Origin: Kocuria coralli
GTDB lineage: Bacteria; Actinomycetota; Actinomycetes; Actinomycetales; Micrococcaceae
Assembly: GCF_008831305.1 (NCBI RefSeq)
Contig: NZ_ML708632.1
Span: forward strand, 1-34,531
Length of the DNA stretch: 34,531 nt
Direction: 5' to 3'
Each line of letters opens with the position of its first letter. Position 1 is the stretch's first letter. Below are positions 9,264 through 17,155 of the stretch, one piece after another. The notes under the pieces were generated by a model. The model did not search any database and had not been told where the DNA came from. It worked only from the letters and a program-made list of their open reading frames with translations. The position numbers were made by a program, and so were the translations under genes.

Positions 9264-9349
9264 GACGATTCCTTAGCTTGATGTAAACAGTCGAAATGAG
9301 CTGCGCGATGCGCCCGGCCTGGTGGCCCGGACCCTTGGCAGCGGTGAGG

Positions 9350-10645
9350 TCAGATGTCGGAGAGGGCGATCAGCTCGCCCGCCGGTACGTCCCGGATCAG
9401 GCTCTGACCGGCAGCGGTGTACAGCGGGGCGATATCGGGGTCGGGGTCGTGACGACGATCGACGAGCACCGGGGTGACGCCGTCGACGTCGTGGTGATGG
9501 CCGCCCATGTGCAGCACCGTTCCCGCGGGCAGATCGCGTTCGGCGCGTCCCGCCAGGAGGGTCTGCCCCGTGGGCATGCGTTCTGAGACCGCCCGGCCCG
9601 CAGCGGCGGCGGCGATGGTCTGCACCGTCTCGACGCCCATCAGGTGATAGGGGAGGTACAGGCAGGCGTAGTGGCCGTCGCGGCTGACCACATGTCCCTT
9701 GCCGCGAAGGATCTCCCAGGTCTCGGTGTCGTGGGTTCTCACCACGACGAACACTCCCCCGGCGAAACTGGCCTCGCCGCGCAGCCGGAGCACGCTGAAG
9801 ACGTCCACGATCCCGGCGGAGTGGAGGAGGCCGCCGTCCTCGCGCAGGGAGTAGATGTCAGCCAGTTCGTTGATCCGGGCCACCGGGTAGTGCATCCGTT
9901 CCACGTCCGCCACCGCCCCGGTCCAGGAGGCGACGACGGCCATCTCGCAGTAGTCGGCGGCCGCCTTGCGGGAGAGCGAGTCGACCAGGGCGGCCCGGCG
10001 CTCCAGCGTGTCCCGGAGATCGTCACCGAGTTCGAGCAGCTGGTTCATCTCCGGCACCACGATCTGCTCGTCCAGGTACTGCAGGATCCCGGTGGACGGG
10101 TCGAGGACCAGGTCGTATTCGCCGGACTTGCCGATGGCCACGACGTCCAGTCCCCACCCGGAGACGCGTTCGTACCACTCGACGAGGTTGGCGGGCTGAT
10201 CCCCATGAGCGGGCGTGTAGACCACCGAGTGCTCACGAGCCTTTCGCGCCAGCTCGACCCCGCAGACAGATTCGACCTCTTTGCTGACCATGACGACATG
10301 ACGCCCCGCGGAGATCGCCTTCTCGGCGGCCTCCGCACCGGAGCGCGGGCTGCCGGTGGCCTCGACGAGAACGTCATAGTCCGTATGCCCCAGCATCTCG
10401 AGGGAGGGCACCACGGCGACGTCCTGCCGTCCGAGGGCCTCGAGCTGGTCGGCACTCGTGCAGACGTGCAGCTGTGACCGCGGCATACCCAGCTGGTCGC
10501 ACAGCGCGAGAACGGCGTCGGTGTCGAGGTCGCACAGCACGCTCGCGGTCACTTGCGTGTTCCGGAGGCTCTGAGCGAGCAGCGTTCTCGCGAAACCGCC
10601 GGCTGCGCCTGTCAGCGCGAATCGGACTGGGGAGGCAGTGGTCAC
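9350..10645 (-). CDS. Homoserine-dehydrogenase-like NAD(P) oxidoreductase with C-terminal SAF domain
   Basis: 431 residues. A Rossmann motif is near the start (FALTGAAGGFAR, about 9-20), then a dinucleotide-domain strand ending VLVEATGSPRSG and a central catalytic domain; the last 80 or so residues (LLAGRAERDLPAGTVL onward) look like a SAF domain. This is the layout of the predicted homoserine dehydrogenases with SAF domain (COG4091), most of which are not biosynthetic. As first gene of the sugar-acid operon it probably oxidises the imported acid; no LtnD/DenD-type dehydrogenase or OtnI isomerase is in the window. GTG 10645 is chosen because translation directly enters the Rossmann motif; an earlier GTG at 10714 would lie in the promoter region. 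Confidence 0.8.
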   Translation of the reverse strand: MTTASPVRFALTGAAGGFARTLLAQSLRNTQVTASVLCDLDTDAVLALCDQLGMPRSQLHVCTSADQLEALGRQDVAVVPSLEMLGHTDYDVLVEATGSPRSGAEAAEKAISAGRHVVMVSKEVESVCGVELARKAREHSVVYTPAHGDQPANLVEWYERVSGWGLDVVAIGKSGEYDLVLDPSTGILQYLDEQIVVPEMNQLLELGDDLRDTLERRAALVDSLSRKAAADYCEMAVVASWTGAVADVERMHYPVARINELADIYSLREDGGLLHSAGIVDVFSVLRLRGEASFAGGVFVVVRTHDTETWEILRGKGHVVSRDGHYACLYLPYHLMGVETVQTIAAAAAGRAVSERMPTGQTLLAGRAERDLPAGTVLHMGGHHHDVDGVTPVLVDRRHDPDPDIAPLYTAAGQSLIRDVPAGELIALSDI

Positions 10646-10687
10646 GTCAGCTCGCTTTCCCGGGATCAATGTGGCCCGCGTCTCATG

Positions 10688-10750
10688 TTGTATAGAATCT
10701 GACCACAGAATCACATATTTAGCAACTGATGCATCATATTTTCACATGCC
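10688..10750. promoter_or_regulatory. Divergent control region between the sugar-acid operon and its DeoR regulator
   Basis: The 136 bases between the divergent starts are unusually AT-rich. A TATACA hexamer on the minus strand (10693-10688) could be the operon's -10, giving a leader of about 36 bases. TCACAT occurs at 10711-10716 and again at 10742-10747, 31 bp apart (about three helical turns), with the palindrome TGATGCATCA (10727-10736) between them. These are reasonable candidates for DeoR-family binding; no footprint is known. Confidence 0.5.
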
Positions 10751-10781
10751 ATATCCTGGTGGCCGACATCGAGGAGGTTGC

Positions 10782-11552
10782 GTGATCCCTGATCAACGGC
10801 GGCAGGCGCTACTGAGAGCGCTACGTGAATCCGGTGTGCTCAGCATCCGGGAGCTGTGTGACCTGCTCAAAGTTTCACATATGACCATCCGGCGGGACAT
10901 CGCCACCCTGGAGGCCGAAGGGCTCGTGGAGGCGGTCGCCGGTGGCGTGCGCAGCGTTCAGTCGCTCCGCAGCGAACCGACCTATCAGGACAAGTCCTCC
11001 ACCAAGATCGCCGCCAAGACGGCCATGGCGGAACGCGCCGCAGAGTTCGTCCAGAGCGGCCAGACCCTCTTCCTGGACGCGGGAACCTCGCTGGGCCACC
11101 TGGTCCCCCACCTGGCGGGGCTCGAGGACCTGACGGTGGTCACCAACGACTTGACCACGGCGGTGCATCTGAGCGACCTGGAGAACATCGTGCTCTTCCA
11201 GATCGGCGGCCATATCGATCGGCGCAATCGCTCGACGGTGGGGGCGTTCGCCGCCGAGATGCTGGCGCATTTCAACTTCGACCTGGCCCTGATCTCCACG
11301 AGTTCATGGGACCTCGCGCATGGGGTGAGCACGCCGTCGGAGCTCAAGGTCGGCGTGAAGAGGGCCGCCATCGCCCAGGCGAAGACGACCATGCTCGTCG
11401 CAGGGTCGGAGAAATACGGCCTGGTGGGCACTTTCGGCGTAGCGCCGCTGAACGCCTTCGACCACGTGCTGACCGACCCAGACCTGCCGGAGAGCGAGAT
11501 CGAACGCATCCACCGGGCGGAGATCGACCTCATTCTCAGCGAGCCGGCGTAG
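10782..11552 (+). CDS. DeoR-family transcriptional regulator of the sugar-acid operon
   Basis: 256 residues. The N-terminal winged helix is typical of DeoR (RRQALLRALRESGVLSIREL, then VSHMTIRRDIATLEAEGLVE), and the C-terminal sensor has the DeoRC pattern (LFLDAGTSLGHLVPHL, VVTNDLTTAVHL, IGGHIDRRNRSTVG). Such regulators usually sense a phosphorylated sugar; here an OtnK product is the natural candidate, by inference. GTG 10782 is preferred: it has GAGGAGG four bases upstream and leads straight into the helix-turn-helix. The frame is open to 10638, but that would run back over the divergent promoter. It is transcribed away from the operon, the usual arrangement for a local repressor. Confidence 0.9.
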   Translation: MIPDQRRQALLRALRESGVLSIRELCDLLKVSHMTIRRDIATLEAEGLVEAVAGGVRSVQSLRSEPTYQDKSSTKIAAKTAMAERAAEFVQSGQTLFLDAGTSLGHLVPHLAGLEDLTVVTNDLTTAVHLSDLENIVLFQIGGHIDRRNRSTVGAFAAEMLAHFNFDLALISTSSWDLAHGVSTPSELKVGVKRAAIAQAKTTMLVAGSEKYGLVGTFGVAPLNAFDHVLTDPDLPESEIERIHRAEIDLILSEPA

Positions 11553-11576
11553 ACCAAGGGGCCCTGCTGGAGATCA

Positions 11577-11610
11577 TCCGCGGTACGACAGGGGCTGCCT
11601 GAACCGCGGA
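11577..11610. terminator. Hairpin between convergent DeoR and TetR genes
   Basis: TCCGCGGT (11577-11584) pairs with ACCGCGGA (11603-11610) across 18 bases, with a possible inner CAGG/CCTG pair. It lies between the two convergent stops (11552 and 11612) and could end transcription from both sides. No T-tract. Confidence 0.5.
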
Positions 11611-11611
11611 G

Positions 11612-12256
11612 TTACGACGCCGGCCCGGCTCCGCCCTCATCCACCGCAGGGCTCAGGAGTGGCTGGAGCAGCTCCGCGAGCGCGGTCTCGGTCTCCATCG
11701 GAGTGAGGGCGCCGTCCCGGCGGAGGATGCGCCAGGTCGTGGCATCGCACAGGGCGACGACCTGCGCGATACGGCGTGCGCGCAATGCGCCCTCCAGCGG
11801 CAGCCGATCGGCGAAGACTCCCTGGCACCAGGCGACGTGGTAGGACCGACCCCGGGCGGCCAGCTCGGGGAGACCGGGAACCAAGGGCGCCTCGGAGTAC
11901 ATCTTCAGGATCAGGTCGCCGTAGCGCTCGTAGTGCTGTACGAGGGCGGCGAGCACCGACCCGGGAGAGGCCGCCCCAGCGCTCGTACGCGCTTCGACGA
12001 TCCGCTCGAGTTCACGTTCCGCGACCCCCACCATGAGCGCCGCCTTGCCCCCGAACCGGCGGATGACGGTCTGCACGGTCACGCCCGCATCCGCGGCGAC
12101 GTCCTCGAGCCGGACGTGCTCGTAGGGGGTGTCCGCGAAGCGCGCGAGCATCGCGTCGAGGATGCGCTCGCCGGTCCTCTCCGCCGCCTCGGCGCGTGTG
12201 GTCATCCGGTAGGGCCGGCTTCGTTCGTGCGGGTCCGTCGTCTCTCGACTTTTCAC
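11612..12256 (-). CDS. TetR-family transcriptional regulator
   Basis: About 214 residues. The DNA-binding domain carries RILDAMLARFADTPYEHVRLEDVAADAGV and VTVQTVIRRFGGKAAL; the rest is the variable helical ligand domain. The start is uncertain: GTG 12256 is given because it keeps the PYRMTTRAEAAERTG segment that commonly precedes this TetR type; TTG 12265 and ATG 12205 are alternatives, and none has a clear ribosome-binding site. The gene diverges from the hydrolase at 12281 with only about 25 bases between, so both promoters and any operator must overlap. It probably controls itself and that gene. Confidence 0.85.
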   Translation of the reverse strand: MKSRETTDPHERSRPYRMTTRAEAAERTGERILDAMLARFADTPYEHVRLEDVAADAGVTVQTVIRRFGGKAALMVGVAERELERIVEARTSAGAASPGSVLAALVQHYERYGDLILKMYSEAPLVPGLPELAARGRSYHVAWCQGVFADRLPLEGALRARRIAQVVALCDATTWRILRRDGALTPMETETALAELLQPLLSPAVDEGGAGPAS

Positions 12257-12296
12257 GTGACCCAAACTAACATCAATTTCATGTCACCCGAATTAA
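12257..12296. repeat. Imperfect direct repeat at the TetR/hydrolase divergent starts
   Basis: GTGACCCAAACTAA (12257-12270) and GTCACCCGAATTAA (12283-12296) match at 11 of 14 positions and start 26 bp apart. One copy adjoins the TetR start and the other covers the first codons of the hydrolase. They may be regulator sites, but TetR proteins usually bind inverted repeats, so this is tentative. Confidence 0.4.
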
Positions 12297-13123
12297 TAGC
12301 GAATTACGGCACGCACCTGGTGCCCACCCGCCTCGGGCGCCTCTCCGTGCGTTCAGTCGGCCCGGCGGACGGTCTCCCCACCGTGCTGTGGCCGTCGATG
12401 TTCGTCGACGGCCGCACCTGGGACAGGGCGCTGCCCCTACTGCGCCGCGACGAGCCCGGCCGGCGTTTCCTAGTGGTCGACCCGCCCGGACTCGGCCGCA
12501 GCGAGCCCCTGCGCACCCGCAGCACGATCGCCGAAGCCGCCGCAGCCGCCAGGGACATGCTCGACGCACTCGCCGTGCGGGCACCCGTCGACTGGGTGGG
12601 CAACGCCTTCGGCGGTCACGTGGGCTACGAGCTCGCGGCCGAGCCGGGCGCACTGCGCTCCTTCGTGGCCATCAGCGCGCCCGCCGAGCCGATCTCCCCG
12701 GCGCTGCGCCGGCAGATCCTGCTGCTGAAACCGCTGCTGCGGACCTTCGGCGCGGTGGGTCCGGTACGCACGGCGGTAATCACCGCGATGCTGACGGATG
12801 CCTCGTCCGCCAACCCCGAGATCCGCGGCATCGTGGCCGAGAGCCTGGCCCGGCCGGAGAGGGCGAGCCTGGCACTCGCATTGCGCTCCTTCATCCTCGA
12901 CCGGGTGGACGTCTCCGCACTGCTGCCTCGCATCTGCGTCCCGAGCCTCTATCTCGCCGGTGACGACCGTGGTGACTGGTCTCCCGCTGACGCCGCTCGT
13001 GCAGCCGCGCTCACTCCCGGAGCCGAGGCACGCACGATCTCCGGGGCGCGCACGCTCGTACCGCTCGAGCAGCCGCAGGCGGTGGCCCGCGAGCTGAGCG
13101 CTTTCTGGCACAGCCTCGCTTAG
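12281..13123 (+). CDS. Alpha/beta-hydrolase fold protein lacking the catalytic Ser and His (probable pseudoenzyme)
   Basis: 280 residues with the alpha/beta-hydrolase layout: early LWPSMFVDGRTWD (the usual HG oxyanion region), VVDPPGLGRSE, the nucleophile elbow at 107-112 and the acid region LAGDDRGDW. The elbow reads GNAFGG, with Ala109 where Ser is expected, and the C-terminal block reads SGARTLVPLEQP, without the catalytic His normally found just before the Pro-Leu-Glu segment. Only the Asp region remains. Hydrolysis by the standard triad is therefore unlikely; ligand binding or a scaffold role is possible. ATG 12281 gives a natural start at the divergent TetR promoter; the frame is open further upstream through the TetR gene, which is a GC artefact. 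Confidence 0.8.
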   Translation: MSPELIANYGTHLVPTRLGRLSVRSVGPADGLPTVLWPSMFVDGRTWDRALPLLRRDEPGRRFLVVDPPGLGRSEPLRTRSTIAEAAAAARDMLDALAVRAPVDWVGNAFGGHVGYELAAEPGALRSFVAISAPAEPISPALRRQILLLKPLLRTFGAVGPVRTAVITAMLTDASSANPEIRGIVAESLARPERASLALALRSFILDRVDVSALLPRICVPSLYLAGDDRGDWSPADAARAAALTPGAEARTISGARTLVPLEQPQAVARELSAFWHSLA

Positions 13124-13129
13124 CGGGAT

Positions 13130-13174
13130 CCCGGACCAGGGTCTCCCGCCAGGGCCCCTGGCACGAGGTCCGGG
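13130..13174 (+). terminator. Compound hairpin after the hydrolase gene
   Basis: CCCGGACC (13130-13137) pairs with GGTCCGGG (13167-13174); nested inside, GCCAGGG (13148-13154) and CCCTGGC (13156-13162) form another palindrome. It starts just after the hydrolase stop and ends 14 bases before the next gene. A terminator is likely; a regulatory leader is possible. Confidence 0.45.
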
Positions 13175-13188
13175 CGATACCATGAGCC

Positions 13189-13851
13189 ATGTCCACGGAC
13201 TCAGTTGCACGGCCGCGGGGGCTCGCCCGGCACGCTCCCGTCCTGGCGCTGAGCGCGGCTTGCCTCTACCTCCTGATCGTTGCGGCCCTCCACGTGCTCC
13301 AGCCGGAGACCGACCCGTTCACCGAACCGGTCAGCGCCTACGCCCACGGTCGCGGCGGCCCGGCATTACAGGTCGGGATTTTCAGCGCCGGTGCCGGCGC
13401 CCTGGCACTCGTCGTCGCAATAATCCCCCTCCTCGCCCGCACCCGTTCGCGGGCTCGCCTCGCCCTCGGGACCGTCACCCTCGGGATCTACGGCATCGCC
13501 CAGCTCGCTCAGGCGTTCTTCCCCATCGACGACGACGGCGCCACGACCGCCATCGGCGCCGTGCACAACGCCCTGGGCAATCTGGTCTTCTTCATCCAGC
13601 CCGTGGCCGCCGTGCTGGTCGGCACGACCCTCGCACACCTGGGCGGCAGCCGCGCCCCCGCTGTCCTGGGATGGCTGCTCGCCGCGATGGTGGTGATGGT
13701 GCTGCTGGCGGCCAACGTGGTCGGGTTCTTCGGCCTGGCTCAGCGCCTGTACCTGACGACGGCGGCGGTATGGGTGATCATGAGCGCCGTCGCCGTCCGG
13801 GTGATCGTGGCCCTCGGGCCGCCCCCTGCTTCCCGGCTCACACGAGGGTGA
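13189..13851 (+). CDS. DUF998 family membrane protein
   Basis: 220 residues with about six hydrophobic helices (roughly 16-36, 60-82, 88-108, 120-145, 153-176, 183-206). The first loop has the DUF998 signature around EPVSAYAHGRGG, and later loops contain FPIDDDGA and VHNALGNL, also typical. The family has no established function; members are integral membrane proteins common in actinobacteria. The ribosome-binding site is weak. Its 3' end overlaps the convergent VKOR gene by 14 bases, so the last codons of the two genes share DNA on opposite strands. Confidence 0.8.
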   Translation: MSTDSVARPRGLARHAPVLALSAACLYLLIVAALHVLQPETDPFTEPVSAYAHGRGGPALQVGIFSAGAGALALVVAIIPLLARTRSRARLALGTVTLGIYGIAQLAQAFFPIDDDGATTAIGAVHNALGNLVFFIQPVAAVLVGTTLAHLGGSRAPAVLGWLLAAMVVMVLLAANVVGFFGLAQRLYLTTAAVWVIMSAVAVRVIVALGPPPASRLTRG

Positions 13852-14494
13852 TCCAGTAGTCCCAGAAGCGGTAGGCGATCAGGCCGGCGATGATGAGATA
13901 CCAGGCCGTGAGGATCGCACCGCGGTATTCCGTGAGAACCGAGAGTGCACGGCGGATCCCGGCGTTCCCTATGGTCCGCAGGGGTTGGAGGTTGGCCACG
14001 CTGACGTACCAGAAGACGGGGATGGTCACGATCCACACGATCATGCAGTACGGGCACAGCGCGCCGATGACGAAAACGCTCTGATAGATCAGCCAGTGCA
14101 CGAATATGACGGCGAAACTCACCCCCGCCTGGACGAGGGCCCAGAACCAGCGGGCGAAGACCGCCCCGGCCAGACAAACGGCGCCGATCGCGGCGACGAC
14201 GGCGAACCCGGCGATGCCGAGAACGGGGTTGGGGATGCCGAACGCCTCTGCCTGAGGGGTATTCATCACCGACCCGCAGGAGAGCACCGGGCTGATGTCG
14301 CATGTGGGGACATAGGCCGGGTCCGCGATCAGGGTGATCTTCTCGACCAGCAGGATCACCGCAGCGACCAGGCCGACGAACCCGCCGACGACCAGCAGCA
14401 CCCCCAGCCCTCGCCGGGTACTCGCCGAGGACTCAGCTGCCAACCCCTCTGCTCCGAGGCGGACAGGGGAATCCTCAATCACGGAGCGCGGCAT
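13838..14494 (-). CDS. Vitamin K epoxide reductase (VKOR) family membrane protein
   Basis: 218 residues with four to five membrane helices. The VKOR cysteines are all present: Cys65 and Cys73 (the loop pair, CGSVMNTPQA following) and the CPYC active site (147-150) in a helix followed by Trp. Bacterial VKOR reoxidises DsbA-type proteins and passes electrons to menaquinone, so it supports disulfide formation outside the membrane. Start ATG 14494 has a GGAGGAGG site and overlaps the end of the DsbA-like gene by 20 bases. It is the last gene of the cmtR operon. A membrane segment follows the VKOR core near the C-terminus (WYLIIAGLIAYRF). Confidence 0.92.
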   Translation of the reverse strand: MPRSVIEDSPVRLGAEGLAAESSASTRRGLGVLLVVGGFVGLVAAVILLVEKITLIADPAYVPTCDISPVLSCGSVMNTPQAEAFGIPNPVLGIAGFAVVAAIGAVCLAGAVFARWFWALVQAGVSFAVIFVHWLIYQSVFVIGALCPYCMIVWIVTIPVFWYVSVANLQPLRTIGNAGIRRALSVLTEYRGAILTAWYLIIAGLIAYRFWDYWITLV

Positions 14495-15116
14495 CGAAGG
14501 CCTCCTCCAGGTCGGCGATGCTCGCGGGCTGGAGGACGTCACCGTCGAGGAAGAACGTCGGCGTACCGGTGACCCCGAGCGCCTGCCCGTCCGCCTCGCT
14601 CTGCTCGATGCGGTCGAGGGTGGCGGGGTCGTCGTAGGAGGCGGCGAACCGTTCCATGTCCAGGCCCAGGTCCTCGGCGTAGCCGAAGAAAGCCTGGCGC
14701 TGCGAGGTCTGCCGGTGCCCCCAGTCCTCGGCGGTCTCGAACAGGCGCTGGTACATGGCCTCGAACTCCCCCTGGTCGGCGGCGGCCTCGGCGGCCAGCG
14801 CTGCATCGAGGGAGTTGCCGTGCAGGGGCATATGCCGCACGACGAAGGTGACCCGGTCTCCGTATTCTTCGCGCAGGTCCTCGACCACGGGGTAGAGCGC
14901 CAGGCAGCCCTCGCACTCGAAGTCGAGGAACTCCACGAAGACCGCTTCCCCACCCTCCGATAGGCGCGGGCTGTCGTCGCGCACCAGCAGTTCGGCGCGC
15001 TCCTCGCCGGTGGCGGTCTGCGAACGCGACTCCCCACCCCCGAGGATGAGGAAGCCGGCCAGGACGAGCACTGCGGTGCCGATCATCGCCAGGGACAGTT
15101 TCACGCTACGGCTCAT
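14475..15116 (-). CDS. DsbA-like membrane-anchored thiol oxidoreductase
   Basis: 213 residues. A signal-anchor helix (about 7-27) precedes a thioredoxin-fold domain with the active site FECEGC (Cys68 and Cys71) and the cis-proline loop GTPTFFLDG (Pro186). The helical insert between them is typical of DsbA. With VKOR encoded immediately downstream and overlapping, the two should form one disulfide-forming couple at the outer face of the membrane. The start at 15116 is fixed by an ATGA overlap with the ATPase stop. Its place in an operon led by a metal sensor suggests production under Cd/Pb-type metal stress, when free thiols are attacked; this role is inferred. Confidence 0.92.
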   Translation of the reverse strand: MSRSVKLSLAMIGTAVLVLAGFLILGGGESRSQTATGEERAELLVRDDSPRLSEGGEAVFVEFLDFECEGCLALYPVVEDLREEYGDRVTFVVRHMPLHGNSLDAALAAEAAADQGEFEAMYQRLFETAEDWGHRQTSQRQAFFGYAEDLGLDMERFAASYDDPATLDRIEQSEADGQALGVTGTPTFFLDGDVLQPASIADLEEAFDAALRD

Positions 15117-17155
15117 CGGATACCCGCCTCCACCGGACCGGAGGAGGACCTCGCGGTGAGGCCTCCCGTGCCGACCGGCCGGGAGCCCCCCGTCGAGCGC
15201 GCCGCCCGGATGCCATTGGCGATGACGAGGACCTCCGCGATCTCGTGCACGAGGACCACCGCGGCCAGCCCTAGCACGCCGAACAGAGCCAGGGGGAACA
15301 GCACGACGATGATCGCCAATGCGAGGGCGATGTTGCCCGTCATGATCGCCCGGCCCCTGCGGGCGTGGGCCAGCGCGCCGGGAATCAGCCGAATGTCGGT
15401 GCCGGTGAAGGCGACGTCGGCGGATTCCACCGCGGCCGCCGAACCGGTGGCGCCCATCGCGATGCCCACCGTGGCCGAGGCCAGCGCGGGTGCATCGTTG
15501 ATGCCGTCGCCGATCATCGCGGTCGGCGTCAGCTCGGACGACCGGCGAACGTAGGCGGCCTTGCCGGCCGGGAGCTGCTCGGCATGCACCTCGTCGACCC
15601 CGGCTTGGACGGCGAGCGCCTCAGCGGTGCGGGCGTTGTCTCCGGTGAGCATCACCGTCGAGATGCCCTGGGCATTCAACGCGGCGATCGCCTCAGCGGC
15701 TTCGGGACGCAGCTCGTCGCGGATGCCGATCGCGCCGGCCACCAGGCCGTCGACCTCGACGACGATGACGCTCATGCCCTGCCCGGCCAGATCCGCGGCC
15801 TGCGCGGTGAGCGCCCCCGGGTCGATCCACCGCGAACTGCCGACCCGCACGCGGCGTCCTCCCACGCCCCCCGAGAGGCCATGGCCGGGATGCTCCTGCA
15901 CTCCGGCGGCTTCCGGGACGGACGGTGCCGCGACGGTGACGGCCTCGGCCAGAGGGTGGGTACTGGTGCTCTCCAGCGCCGCTGCGAGGCCGAGCACCTC
16001 CGCCTCCGGATGGTCCGCCGTGGTGCGCACGGCCACGACCAGGGGCCGGTTGCGGGTCAGAGTACCGGTCTTGTCGAAGGCGACCCGGCGGATCGTGCCG
16101 AGCTGCTCGAAGGCGGCGCCGGATTTGATGACCACACCGAACCTGCTCGCCGAGCCGATCGCGGAGATCACGGTGACCGGGACCGCGATCGCCAGGGCGC
16201 ACGGCGATGCGGCGACCAGCACCACCAGGGCTCGCTCGATCCAGGTGCCCGGATCGCCCACCACGAATCCGAACACCACGACCAGCACGGCGACGATCAG
16301 CACCAGCGGAACCAGGGGCCGGGCGATCTTGTCCGCCAGCCGGGCCCGCTCGCCCTTGTTCGCGTGCGCCTGCTCGACCAGGTGGACGATCCTGGTCAGC
16401 GAGTTGTCGCGACCATCGGCGGTGGCCTCGATAGTCATGGTGCCCGAGCCGTTCACCGATCCCGCCAGCACATCGTCCCCGGGGCCGGCCGCGACCGGAA
16501 TGGATTCCCCGGTGATCGCCGAGGTATCCACCCAGGACCGGCCGGAGGAGACCACCCCGTCCGTCGCTATCCGCTCCCCGGCGCCCACGACCAGGACATC
16601 GCGTTCGCGAACATCCGGGGCGGGGACCACCACCTCGCCGGCCCCGGGTCGGGAGACGCGGGCGGTCTCGGGAATCAGGGAGAGCAGGGCGCGCAGGCCC
16701 CGCTGGGCACGGTCCATCGCCCGGTCCTCCAGTGCCTCGGCGATGGAGAACAGGAACGCCAGCGCGGCGGCCTCACCGACGTGTCCCAGCAGGACGGCCC
16801 CGCCGGCGGCGATGGTCATCAGCAGCCCCACCCCCAGACGTCCACGTCCCCGTGCCGTGACCAGTCGCTTGACCGTGCCGGGCACGAACGTCCAGGCGCC
16901 CAGGACCAGCCCGAGGGCGAAGGCGGCCACCGCCAGGGGCCGCAGTCCGGCCCACTCCAGAACGAGACCGGTCACCCACAGCAGGCCCGATGCGATCGGC
17001 AGGGCGAGAGAGCGGTCCCGCCACCAGGGCCCCCAAACCTCGTGCTCCCCTCCGTGCCCCGCACGCTCAGACGGGCCGCAGCAGGCGTCGACCGGCTCCG
17101 CGGTCACGGGCTCTACGGTCACCGGCGCCTCGCCGCCGCAGCACTCCCTGCTCAC
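15113..17155 (-). CDS. Heavy-metal P1B-type ATPase with SPC motif
   Basis: 680 residues. The short N-terminus lacks a standard HMA domain but has two Cys pairs (ECCGG at 4-8, ACCG at 24-27). The core has TGES in the actuator domain, SPC in the membrane (317-319), the phosphorylated Asp361 in DKTGT, STHPLAEA and GDGINDAPAL; a late membrane segment has VHEIAEVL. SPC instead of CPC resembles the P1B-4 (CtpD/CoaT-like) group, so the metal may be cobalt, iron, zinc or cadmium. The Cd/Pb-type regulator upstream favours Cd/Pb/Zn. GTG 17155 overlaps the cmtR stop as GTGA, fixing the start. The stop overlaps the DsbA-like start. It would export a divalent metal using ATP. Confidence 0.92.
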   Translation of the reverse strand: MSRECCGGEAPVTVEPVTAEPVDACCGPSERAGHGGEHEVWGPWWRDRSLALPIASGLLWVTGLVLEWAGLRPLAVAAFALGLVLGAWTFVPGTVKRLVTARGRGRLGVGLLMTIAAGGAVLLGHVGEAAALAFLFSIAEALEDRAMDRAQRGLRALLSLIPETARVSRPGAGEVVVPAPDVRERDVLVVGAGERIATDGVVSSGRSWVDTSAITGESIPVAAGPGDDVLAGSVNGSGTMTIEATADGRDNSLTRIVHLVEQAHANKGERARLADKIARPLVPLVLIVAVLVVVFGFVVGDPGTWIERALVVLVAASPCALAIAVPVTVISAIGSASRFGVVIKSGAAFEQLGTIRRVAFDKTGTLTRNRPLVVAVRTTADHPEAEVLGLAAALESTSTHPLAEAVTVAAPSVPEAAGVQEHPGHGLSGGVGGRRVRVGSSRWIDPGALTAQAADLAGQGMSVIVVEVDGLVAGAIGIRDELRPEAAEAIAALNAQGISTVMLTGDNARTAEALAVQAGVDEVHAEQLPAGKAAYVRRSSELTPTAMIGDGINDAPALASATVGIAMGATGSAAAVESADVAFTGTDIRLIPGALAHARRGRAIMTGNIALALAIIVVLFPLALFGVLGLAAVVLVHEIAEVLVIANGIRAARSTGGSRPVGTGGLTARSSSGPVEAGIR

